Assembly (NCBI GenBank): GCA_017551405.1
Contig: JAFZLP010000059.1
Coordinates: forward strand, 1-13,263
From: Bacteroidales bacterium
Lineage (GTDB): Bacteria; Bacteroidota; Bacteroidia; Bacteroidales; UBA932
DNA: 13,263 nucleotides
Reading direction: 5' to 3'
The position numbers and the translations under genes are program-made. The notes beneath the pieces are model-generated. The model ran no database searches and was not told where the DNA came from. It was given only the letters and a program-made list of their open reading frames with translations. Positions 1 through 6,378 of the stretch are shown here, piece after piece; within the stretch, counting starts at the first letter, position 1, and each line of letters opens with the position of its first letter.

Positions 1-49
1 ATCTCGCAACCGACAATGTTTTCCAGGCTGCAATGAAAGAATAATTTAC

Positions 50-57
50 TATATTTG
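50..57 (+). promoter_or_regulatory. Bacteroidota-type -7 promoter box for tRNA-Ser
   Basis: TATATTTG matches the Bacteroidota -7 consensus TAnnTTTG and lies 11 bases before the first tRNA base, the spacing expected for a transcription start just upstream of the tRNA. A clear -33 TTTG element about 20 bases upstream is not visible. The rest of 1-49 shows no gene. Confidence 0.65.
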
Positions 58-68
58 CAGCCCCATCA

Positions 69-155
69 GGAGAGATGGCAGAGTGGTCTAATGCGCCGGT
101 CTCGAAAACCGGTTGTCCCGTAAGGGGCTCCAGGGTTCGAATCCCTGTCTCTCCG
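69..155 (+). tRNA. tRNA-Ser (anticodon CGA)
   Basis: This is a class II tRNA of 87 bases. The acceptor stem GGAGAGA (69-75) pairs with TCTCTCC (148-154), and G155 is the discriminator base. The anticodon stem CCGGT/ACCGG encloses the loop CTCGAAA, giving anticodon CGA, which reads UCG. A long variable arm follows, as expected for serine tRNAs. The T arm is CAGGG-TTCGAAT-CCCTG (131-147). The 3' CCA is not encoded, since G155 is followed by CA, so it must be added after transcription. The gene stands alone with its own promoter upstream and a terminator-like hairpin downstream. Its 3' end takes part in the inverted-repeat complex described separately. Confidence 0.96.
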
Positions 156-177
156 CACGACGCAATCAGCCATCAAG

Positions 178-202
178 TGCCGCACGAAAGTGCGGCATTT
201 TT
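178..202 (+). terminator. Intrinsic terminator after tRNA-Ser
   Basis: An 8-bp perfect stem TGCCGCAC/GTGCGGCA (178-185 and 190-197) with a GAAA tetraloop is followed directly by TTTTT (198-202). It starts 22 bases after the tRNA and would end the tRNA transcript. The T-run is also the left edge of the 198-259 palindrome. Confidence 0.8.
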
Positions 203-259
203 CGTCTGAGCCAGTGCAGTCAAAAGCTAGCTTTTGCATGCATTGGCTCAGATGAAAAA
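198..259. repeat. 62-bp near-perfect loopless palindrome
   Basis: Two 31-base arms meet at 228/229 with no spacer. Only positions 219/238 and 220/237 mismatch, and 204/253 and 214/243 would be G-U type pairs. The core CAAAAGCTAGCTTTTG (221-236) is perfect. The arms begin with T-runs and end with A-runs, the wrong polarity for an ordinary terminator, so the palindrome is not explained by termination alone. It sits exactly between two facing terminator-like hairpins. It could extrude as a cruciform or be bound by a dimeric protein. Confidence 0.85.
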
Positions 260-273
260 GGAGGCATTGCCTC
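255..273 (-). terminator. Terminator-like hairpin facing the tRNA terminator
   Basis: Read on the minus strand, GAGGCA and TGCCTC (273-268 and 266-261) form a short stem with a very tight loop (a 4-bp stem with a 5-base loop is more realistic), followed by a T-run complementary to the A's at 255-259. It is weaker than the tRNA terminator but is positioned to stop transcripts arriving from the rpn-lipoprotein gene pair. Confidence 0.4.
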
Positions 274-300
274 ACTTGATGACTGATTGCTTGCGGATAG

Positions 301-339
301 CCAGGGAAATGGCTGCGCGAAGCGCAGACAAATCCCTGG
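301..339. repeat. Long stem-loop between the palindrome and the lipoprotein gene
   Basis: CCAGGGA (301-307) pairs with TCCCTGG (333-339), and inside it CTGCGC (313-318) pairs with GCGCAG (322-327) around a 3-base GAA loop. The internal loops are about 5 bases on each side. It lies just downstream of the stop codon of the small minus-strand gene and could protect or end that mRNA, but no T-run follows on either strand. Confidence 0.55.
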
Positions 340-356
340 AGAGACAGGGCCTTTCC

Positions 357-530
357 CTACTTCACATACACCGGCAGCACGAACACGAGCGCGAGCATAG
401 AGAATACGAGTCCGGCAATCGTACCCACAGCGAAGGCGAACCAGAACACCTCTGCGGAAATCGCCCCGTTCCCGCACGAAAGCAGCGGGAGTAGGGCGAT
501 TGCGGCGAGTATGAGTGTTCTTAGTTTCAC
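357..530 (-). CDS. Putative small lipoprotein with one extra membrane segment (57 aa)
   Basis: A 57-codon frame starts at GTG (530-528) and ends at TAG (359-357). The product opens MKLRTLILAAIALLPLLSCG: two positive residues, a hydrophobic stretch, then the lipobox-like LLSC with Cys19 as the likely lipidated residue. After a short polar piece (GNGAISAE) a second hydrophobic segment spans about residues 29-53 and ends in VYVK. The start overlaps the stop of the upstream nuclease gene as GTGA, which suggests translational coupling; dut is joined to its upstream gene in the same way. No ATG start is available in this frame. I do not recognise the family. An alternative reading is a two-TM small membrane protein without lipidation. 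The GTG start and small size lower certainty, but the signal-like N terminus, the coupling and the full use of the gap before the hairpins support a real gene. Confidence 0.6.
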   Translation of the reverse strand: MKLRTLILAAIALLPLLSCGNGAISAEVFWFAFAVGTIAGLVFSMLALVFVLPVYVK

Positions 531-1519
531 TGTTCTTTCGGTTGCGACAGTTCCTCCTCCGAAAGGCCCGTGGCCTGTAAGACGGTCTCCATCGGCACGC
601 CGAGTTTCAGAAGGTTTCGGGCGGTCTCAAGTTTGGCCTTCTTTTCGCCTTCTTCGAGACCTTCTTTACGACCCGTTTCAAGGCCTTCTGCACGACCTCT
701 CTTTTCGCCTTCTTCGAGACCTTCTTTACGACCCGTTTCAAGGCCTTCTGCACGACCTCTCTTTTCGCCTTTCTCCTCGGCGAAAGCCATGGCATTCATC
801 CAGTCGTTCTCATTCATGATGCTTTCCCTGTACGTTTGTTGTTTCTCCTCCGGCAGCCTGGCTACCTCTGCAGCCCTGAAGAACATCTCGAACACCCTGT
901 CCTGCAGTTCTTTCGGCCTGGTCTCCAGCCGCCTGAGGTTCTTCAGCAAATATAGCCACTTTTCCAGAATGTTGTCCAGCTCACTTTCCGTTTTGCGGAA
1001 CTTTGCCACTGCGATGTAAGCAAAGCGGTAAAGGCCTGTCATCCGGCGGCCATCCACGTCCTCCCGGAGCGAAAACGTGTGGATGTAGGCGTCATCGTTC
1101 CACTCGAAGTCGGCTATCTTCTCGGGAGGGAATGTCAAAATACCTATCGAATAGACACCCTTCAGGTGGTAGTCCCACTGTCCCTGCTTCGCCTGCTCCC
1201 TTATCTTGAAGGAAGACGTCCACAGGCCGCGTTCGAAGAAGTACTTCTGTTCAGCCTTCTGCACCTCCACCATCACCGCCTCTCCCTTTGCGGTAGTGCA
1301 CACCAGATCGAGCCGGGTGCTTCGCGCTTTTTCCTTGTCGCCCGTATACTCTACGTTGTCGTAGGATATGTCTGTCACCTCCAGTTCGGGGTAGACGGCG
1401 TTGATGAAACTAATGAGATGTTCCTTGTAGCGTTCGCTGCCGAATAGCGTTTTCCAGCCCCAGTCGCTGAGCGGGTCGATGTAGACTCCCGCGTCCTTGA
1501 TTTGATTATTGTTTGTCAT
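527..1519 (-). CDS. Rpn family recombination-promoting nuclease / PD-(D/E)XK_2 family protein
   Basis: The 330-residue protein has the N-terminal DPLSDWGWKTLFG segment typical of the Rpn/PDDEXK_2 (transposase-like nuclease) family. The nuclease core is visible as RLDLVC (Asp71) followed by MVEVQKAEQKYF (Glu85 and Gln87), the D...ExQ signature. Family members are DNA endonucleases; E. coli Rpn proteins promote RecA-independent recombination and some act against phage. A helical middle region (about 170-245) leads to two identical 20-residue Gly/Glu/Arg-rich repeats (251-290) and a C-terminal helical tail ending in SEEELSQPKEQ. I chose the ATG at 1519; a GTG directly before it (1522) would add one residue. 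It forms a two-gene unit with the downstream small lipoprotein through a GTGA overlap. No convincing TAnnTTTG promoter was found in 1520-1630. A transposase role is unlikely for one isolated gene without matching element ends, although the strong palindrome downstream is notable. Confidence 0.88.
   Translation of the reverse strand: MTNNNQIKDAGVYIDPLSDWGWKTLFGSERYKEHLISFINAVYPELEVTDISYDNVEYTGDKEKARSTRLDLVCTTAKGEAVMVEVQKAEQKYFFERGLWTSSFKIREQAKQGQWDYHLKGVYSIGILTFPPEKIADFEWNDDAYIHTFSLREDVDGRRMTGLYRFAYIAVAKFRKTESELDNILEKWLYLLKNLRRLETRPKELQDRVFEMFFRAAEVARLPEEKQQTYRESIMNENDWMNAMAFAEEKGEKRGRAEGLETGRKEGLEEGEKRGRAEGLETGRKEGLEEGEKKAKLETARNLLKLGVPMETVLQATGLSEEELSQPKEQ
641..771 (-). repeat. Two identical 60-bp tandem units inside the rpn-like gene
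   Basis: Bases 641-700 and 701-760 are identical, and the first 11 bases of a third unit continue to 771. Sixty bases is twenty codons, so gain or loss of a unit keeps the frame. Each unit encodes GEKRGRAEGLETGRKEGLEE, itself built from a shorter GxxEGLExG-like pattern. Perfect identity at the DNA level implies recent duplication or ongoing homogenisation and a site prone to slippage or recombination. Confidence 0.97.
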
Positions 1520-1560
1520 CACATTATTGATTTAAAAACGATGACCACAATAATATGTCA

Positions 1561-1610
1561 AAAAAACCGCAAACGGGGGAGTAAAAGTGAAATTTTTACG
1601 TTTTCGCAGG
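1561..1610 (-). terminator. Possible terminator after dut
   Basis: On the minus strand, after the dut stop, a bulged stem pairs the region 1610-1599 (CCTGCGAAAACG) with 1575-1567 (CGTTTGCGG), with a small inner GTAAAA/TTTTAC pairing, and is followed by a run of T's (complement of 1561-1566). The stem has bulges, so this is a moderate call. The stretch 1520-1630 otherwise holds only the upstream region of the rpn-like gene. Confidence 0.4.
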
Positions 1611-1630
1611 TATGATAAAATTTGTACCCC

Positions 1631-2065
1631 CTACTTCTTCCCCGTCGAGCCCCAGCCGCCGGCGCCGCGGGCCGTTTCGGACAGCTCCTCCACCTCTTCC
1701 CATTCCACGTGCTCGTGGCGGGCTACAACCATCTGGGCGATACGCTCGCCCGGCTCAATGGTGAAGGGCTCCTTGCTGATATTCACCAGTGAAACGCGCA
1801 CCTCTCCCCGGAAATCGGCATCTACCGTGCCGGGGGCGTTGGCCACAGTGATGCCGCGCTTGGTGGCGAGACCGCTGCGCGGGCGTATCTGGGCCTCATA
1901 ACCCACCGGGAGCTCGATGAAGATGCCGGTCGGCACAAGGGCGCGGTCGAGGCTGCCGAGCACTATAGGCTCGTCTATATTGGCGTGGAGGTCCATGCCC
2001 GCCGACGCTTCAGTGGCGTATGCCGGGGCGGGGAAGCGGCTGTGGTTTACGATTTTGACTTTCAC
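1631..2065 (-). CDS. dut: dUTP diphosphatase (dUTPase)
   Basis: The enzyme hydrolyses dUTP to dUMP and pyrophosphate, keeping uracil out of DNA and feeding dTMP synthesis. All five trimeric-dUTPase motifs are present in 144 residues: motif 1 ASAGMDLHA (20-29), motif 2 RPRSGLA (61-67), motif 3 [11 protein letters not shown] with the likely catalytic Asp82, motif 4 GERIAQMV (106-113) and the C-terminal P-loop-like motif 5 [10 protein letters not shown] (133-142). Trp stands where Phe is usual in motif 5, a conservative change. The start is GTG (2065-2063), overlapping the stop of the TonB-like gene as GTGA, so the two are probably translationally coupled. It is the last gene of the asnS-udk-tonB-like-dut operon, with a possible terminator downstream. 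Confidence 0.97.
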   Translation of the reverse strand: MKVKIVNHSRFPAPAYATEASAGMDLHANIDEPIVLGSLDRALVPTGIFIELPVGYEAQIRPRSGLATKRGITVANAPGTVDADFRGEVRVSLVNISKEPFTIEPGERIAQMVVARHEHVEWEEVEELSETARGAGGWGSTGKK

Positions 2066-2781
2066 TGGGCTATGAATTGATAGATTATGTATCCTGTCTG
2101 CATGGACGGGGCGGAGGCCGACGAACTGAACTTCGACGTCCTGGCGGCCCTGATTGCATAATTCCGGAGCGACTGGTCACCGGAAGAAGCGGCCTCGTCG
2201 ATCTTGACGGTGCGGACGGTGCCCTGCGGGTCGACCCCGATAATCACCTTCACCAGGCCGGCGCCGTATCCAAGATATGCCGGGACCTTGAGCACCGAGG
2301 CCTTCCTGCCTTCGAGCGACCACTCGAGCACCGACGGGCCGGAATAATGGCTCTCCTCCTTTTTGGTGTTGTTGGAAGGCTTGTCGGTGTTGACGGCGGC
2401 GAACTCGTCCGGCTCCTTAGGAGCCTCGAACCCCTTGTCCAGCTCTTCCTGGAGCCGTGCAGCATCTTCATACAGCTTTTGCGCGTCCTCCGCGGAATTG
2501 CGGTCGTCCTTGAGGGCGGAGCGGTCTACGGTGACGTTGCGGATGTACTGGTTGCCCCCTTCGGAAAGAAGCTCGTTCAGGCGTTCGTTTACGCTCTTTT
2601 CGAACTCCAGCTGCTGCTGGAGCCTTTCCATCTGCTCGGCTTTGGTGAAGTCGAGCACGAAACTGTTCTCGCGTGAAAGCTGCACCCCAAGCTGGCTCGC
2701 CAGCAGGATTATTATCACCACCAGATGGATTATTACGGTAGTGTACAGTCCTGCGCGGTCTTCCTTGGGGAGGCGTTTCAT
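2062..2781 (-). CDS. TonB-like energy transducer protein
   Basis: This 239-residue protein has a short basic cytoplasmic N terminus, one membrane anchor at about residues 12-33 ([20 protein letters not shown]), a long charged, probably coiled-coil section (46-118), a polar linker and a C-terminal TonB-like domain (about 160-239). The end shows [18 protein letters not shown] followed by [13 protein letters not shown] and a final strand [11 protein letters not shown], a pattern seen in Bacteroidota TonB-family proteins. Such proteins couple the inner-membrane proton gradient, through ExbB-ExbD complexes, to outer-membrane receptors. The usual Pro-rich spacer is replaced by a helical Glu/Lys-rich one. 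Its start overlaps the udk stop by one base (TAATG). An ExbB/ExbD operon lies about 2 kb away on the same strand and may supply its partners. An alternative is a TolA-like envelope protein. Confidence 0.78.
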   Translation of the reverse strand: MKRLPKEDRAGLYTTVIIHLVVIIILLASQLGVQLSRENSFVLDFTKAEQMERLQQQLEFEKSVNERLNELLSEGGNQYIRNVTVDRSALKDDRNSAEDAQKLYEDAARLQEELDKGFEAPKEPDEFAAVNTDKPSNNTKKEESHYSGPSVLEWSLEGRKASVLKVPAYLGYGAGLVKVIIGVDPQGTVRTVKIDEAASSGDQSLRNYAIRAARTSKFSSSASAPSMQTGYIIYQFIAQ

Positions 2782-3398
2782 TATTTGCTGTCGGCGAGAG
2801 CTTTCTCTACCGTATTGATTATGACGCTGATACCCACGGTGTTATGGCCGCCCTGGGGGATGATGATATCGGCGAAGCGCTTGCTCGGCTCAATGAACTG
2901 GAGGTACATGGGCTTCACCGTGCGGGAATAGCGCTCTATCACCCATTCCACGTTCTTGCCGCGTTCGCGGATATCGCGGGCCATGACGCGCATGAGGCGG
3001 TCGTCGTCGTCGGCATCCACGAATATCTTGATGTCCATCTGGTCGCGGAGCTTCTTGTTCGTGAAGATGAGGATGCCCTCGATGATGATGACATCGGCCG
3101 GCATCACCGTTACGGTCTCGGTCTTGGAACGGCTGCAGGAGATGTAGGAATACACCGGCTGCTGGACGGTCTTGCCTTTTTTGAGGTCTGCAAGCTGCTC
3201 GGAGAGCAGGGCCCAGTCGATGGCGTCGGGATGGTCGAAGTTCTGGTTGCGCTTCTCTTCGTCGGAGAGGTTGCTGGAGTCTTTGTAATAGGCATCCTGC
3301 GGGATGACGACCACTTTTTTCTTGAGGTGGTCGGTGATGGCCTTTACGACAGTGGTTTTTCCTGAGCCGGAACCGCCGGCAATTCCAATGACTAGCAT
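2781..3398 (-). CDS. udk: Uridine kinase
   Basis: Uridine/cytidine kinase phosphorylates uridine and cytidine to UMP and CMP in pyrimidine salvage in the cytoplasm. The 205-residue length is normal. The Walker A motif GIAGGSGSGKTT (5-16, Lys14) is intact, followed by the family segments IPQDAYYKD and NFDHPDAIDW, a central hydrophobic VIIIEGILIF strand and FVDADDDDRLMRVMARDIRERGK, which holds the lid/Arg region. The C-terminal part (FIEPSKRFADIIIPQGGHNTVGI) is typical. It lies 3 bases after asnS and overlaps the start of the TonB-like gene by one base, so it is internal to the operon. Salvage of uridine and removal of dUTP by dut both touch pyrimidine metabolism, but co-regulation is only inferred. 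Confidence 0.97.
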   Translation of the reverse strand: MLVIGIAGGSGSGKTTVVKAITDHLKKKVVVIPQDAYYKDSSNLSDEEKRNQNFDHPDAIDWALLSEQLADLKKGKTVQQPVYSYISCSRSKTETVTVMPADVIIIEGILIFTNKKLRDQMDIKIFVDADDDDRLMRVMARDIRERGKNVEWVIERYSRTVKPMYLQFIEPSKRFADIIIPQGGHNTVGISVIINTVEKALADSK

Positions 3399-3401
3399 AT
3401 T

Positions 3402-4796
<1,395 letters not shown>

Positions 4797-4812
4797 TGAA
4801 CTGCCGTTTTTT

Positions 4813-4841
4813 AAAAAGCAGCCCTCATTAAGGGGGCTGCT
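4813..4841 (-). terminator. Terminator of the exb operon, just before asnS
   Basis: On the minus strand AGCAGCCC (4841-4834) pairs with GGGCTGCT (4824-4817) across a 9-base loop and is followed by TTTT (complement of 4813-4816). A second hairpin, AAGCCG/CGGCTT (4851-4856 and 4867-4872), spans the exbD stop codon just upstream. The terminator separates the exb genes from asnS, whose start codon is 16 bases further on. Confidence 0.8.
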
Positions 4842-4861
4842 CTATAGGGTAAGCCGGTTGT

Positions 4862-5320
4862 TTAGTCGGCTTTTCTTGCGGAATACATTATCTTGAGTGC
4901 GGAACAGCGCCGCAGCTCCTGCTTGATGTCGGTGACAATACCCATGCGGGTGTTCTCATCAGCTCTGATGCAGACGGTCATGAAAGCCCTGTCGGCCTCG
5001 CTCATGCTCTCGCGCTCGGCGGCCACGAAGTCACGGATGTCCTTGGTGGTCTTGAAGGAGTCGTTGAGCTGGATACGGGTTTCGTTACCGTACTGAGCCT
5101 GGAGGCTGGTGATAGGCGTTCCCACGTTGATGTACGAGGAGAGGTCTTTGCGTTCGAGCTTGGCGCTCTCGGAAGCGGTAGGAAGCTTCACGACGACCTT
5201 GTTCTCGGTTTCACGCATCTGAGTGGTTACCATGAAGAAGAACAGGAGCATGAAAACTATATCGGAGCTTGTTCCGATGTTGGGCGTACTCTTTTTGCCG
5301 CCTTTCTTGAACATTGACAT
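4862..5320 (-). CDS. ExbD/TolR family biopolymer transport protein (second copy)
   Basis: This is an inner-membrane protein of the ExbB-ExbD proton-driven motor that energises TonB-dependent outer-membrane transport. In 152 residues there is a basic cytoplasmic N terminus (MSMFKKGGKK), then one membrane segment (about 19-36) with the conserved proton-path aspartate at Asp20 (SSDIVFMLLFFFMV), and a periplasmic domain to the end. The periplasmic part contains IRADENTRMGIVTDIKQELR, the typical ExbD strand-helix element before the last strand (ALKIMYSARK). It is 11 bases downstream of another exbD and is the last gene before a strong terminator. The two ExbD copies are clearly different, which suggests distinct roles or a hetero-assembly. 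Confidence 0.92.
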   Translation of the reverse strand: MSMFKKGGKKSTPNIGTSSDIVFMLLFFFMVTTQMRETENKVVVKLPTASESAKLERKDLSSYINVGTPITSLQAQYGNETRIQLNDSFKTTKDIRDFVAAERESMSEADRAFMTVCIRADENTRMGIVTDIKQELRRCSALKIMYSARKAD

Positions 5321-5331
5321 AATTCTGTCTC

Positions 5332-5910
5332 CTATCTCTTTTTACCGGTATCCTTGGGCTCAGCCTCGGAAATCTGTTGTGGAACGATGTCTTTTATGAT
5401 GCGCTGCTGATCTTCCGACAAAGCGATGAAGCTCTTGCCGAATTCCGCCATCGAGGCCTCGTCACGGAGCTCGTTTACGGCCTTGACCAGTTCGTTCTGA
5501 ACTGCTATGTAGGCCTGGTAGCTGGTACCGCGGTCGTTCTGGAGGGAAATGACGCCCTTCGAAACCATGCGGTTGCCCAGCCCTGCGATCTCGGTGGGAA
5601 CCTTCTCGGGAAGGTTGGGATCGTTGGTGGGATTGGTAAGGAAGATCTTGATCTTGTCTTTGAGCTGACTTACATCCATGGGTTCGTTGCCGGCGAGCAG
5701 ACGGTCCTGTGCGTTGATTCTCACAACGATAATGTTGCGACGATTGACTTTCTGGTCCTGAGCCTTCTGATTCTCATCTGGAATAGGAGGGAGTCGACGG
5801 CTCAGACCTGTCTGCGACCCCATGGTTGTAGTCATGAGGAAGTAGCACAGAAGCAGGAATGCTATGTCGGCCGACGAGTCGTAAGTCTGCAGCCTTGGTC
5901 TTCTTGCCAT
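5332..5910 (-). CDS. ExbD/TolR family biopolymer transport protein (first copy)
   Basis: This 192-residue ExbD-like protein has a short basic N terminus (MARRPRLQTYDSS), one membrane segment (about 13-31) with the conserved aspartate at Asp15 (SADIAFLLLCYFLMTTTM), and a long periplasmic domain. The domain holds an extended loop (about 83-125) not present in the second copy, then SYQAYIAVQNELVKAVNELRDE, the counterpart of the typical ExbD C-terminal helix. A polar tail ends in EPKDTGKKR. The gene starts 6 bases after the unknown membrane protein and ends 11 bases before the second exbD. Longer ExbD proteins paired with a shorter one are common in Bacteroidota exb operons. Confidence 0.9.
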   Translation of the reverse strand: MARRPRLQTYDSSADIAFLLLCYFLMTTTMGSQTGLSRRLPPIPDENQKAQDQKVNRRNIIVVRINAQDRLLAGNEPMDVSQLKDKIKIFLTNPTNDPNLPEKVPTEIAGLGNRMVSKGVISLQNDRGTSYQAYIAVQNELVKAVNELRDEASMAEFGKSFIALSEDQQRIIKDIVPQQISEAEPKDTGKKR

Positions 5911-5916
5911 GGGATA

Positions 5917-6357
5917 TTAGCCTTTTTTGTTGGTTAAAGACATACGGATTTCTCCTACGATGATGGCAAGGACTGCCACTGCAACGAGGATGTAAGCCAT
6001 ATAGAGTATAGTGTCTGTGAGCTTGAGCATGCCCTTTGACGGCTGCTCAACCGATACGAGGCCGATGGCCTCCTTGCCCGGAGCAATGAGATACACTATG
6101 AATACGAATGCAGCGATGGCGAGAATGCCGATACCGAGCCTGATGAAGCTCTTGGCATCTCCCCTGGCGCCCACGATGAACCCGAGTATGATTGCAAGCA
6201 AAGCAAGGGCCACCATGATGTATCCATAGTTGAGCAGCACGCTCGATGCAAGGCCGTTGTTGGAGGCGAATCCGGTAAGGAAACCCCACACCACGATGCC
6301 TGCGCCGATAACGAGCAGCAGAATCATTAACCAGGTGAAGAATTTGTTGTTTTTCAT
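5917..6357 (-). CDS. Unknown 4-TM protein of the exb operon
   Basis: This 146-residue, strongly hydrophobic protein has four predicted membrane segments, at about 8-28, 44-64, 72-92 and 116-136, with a short basic N terminus (MKNNK) and a basic end (MSLTNKKG). A charged loop (ARGDAKS) separates segments 2 and 3, and a longer polar loop (PGKEAIGLVSVEQPSKGMLK) separates 3 and 4. No catalytic motif is visible. It sits between exbB and the first exbD, 21 and 6 bases away, so it is almost certainly co-transcribed and probably made with the motor complex. I know this gene order from other Bacteroidota but not a proven function; an accessory subunit of the ExbB-ExbD complex is inference. Confidence 0.85.
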   Translation of the reverse strand: MKNNKFFTWLMILLLVIGAGIVVWGFLTGFASNNGLASSVLLNYGYIMVALALLAIILGFIVGARGDAKSFIRLGIGILAIAAFVFIVYLIAPGKEAIGLVSVEQPSKGMLKLTDTILYMAYILVAVAVLAIIVGEIRMSLTNKKG

Positions 6358-6378
6358 TGTAGGACCTTTTTTAAAGGT

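Larger units (their letters stand above)
143..349. repeat. Nested quasi-palindrome anchored on the tRNA 3' end
   Basis: Left and right halves are imperfect inverted copies of each other. Paired segments, outside in: CCCTGTCTCTCC (143-154, the end of the tRNA) with its exact complement at 338-349; CCGCA (153-157) with TGCGG (292-296); an 18-base arm at 162-179 with 273-290, differing only at one C/T position; and the central palindrome 198-259. Each half also carries a small hairpin plus T-run at the same relative place. The right half additionally holds a hairpin at 301-339. The pattern looks like an inverted duplication of the tRNA 3' end and its terminator that later diverged; that history is inference. 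No known element was recognised. Confidence 0.75.

Noticed and set aside
143..349. Integrase attachment site pair (attL/attR) at the tRNA
   Set aside because: The repeated tRNA 3' end is inverted, not direct, only about 190 bp apart, and no integrase gene is present in the window.
220..494. Open frames of 85 and 86 codons over the palindrome region on both strands
   Set aside because: They run through terminator hairpins and palindromes and conflict with the better supported small lipoprotein frame at 357-530.
641..771. CRISPR-like array
   Set aside because: Only two directly abutting units without spacers, inside a coding frame and a multiple of three; this is a tandem protein repeat.
570..1019. 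Plus-strand frame with Ser/Arg/Pro-rich repeats
   Set aside because: It is the antisense reading of the tandem repeats in the rpn-like gene; the minus frame has the nuclease motifs.
527..1519. Complete insertion sequence carrying the rpn-like gene
   Set aside because: No matching terminal inverted repeats and target-site duplication were found flanking the gene; the palindrome lies on one side only.
6364..6378. Small hairpin ACCTTT-TTT-AAAGGT between exbB and the 4-TM gene as a terminator
   Set aside because: The stem is short and AT-rich and lies inside a tightly spaced operon; it may be a minor mRNA element at most.
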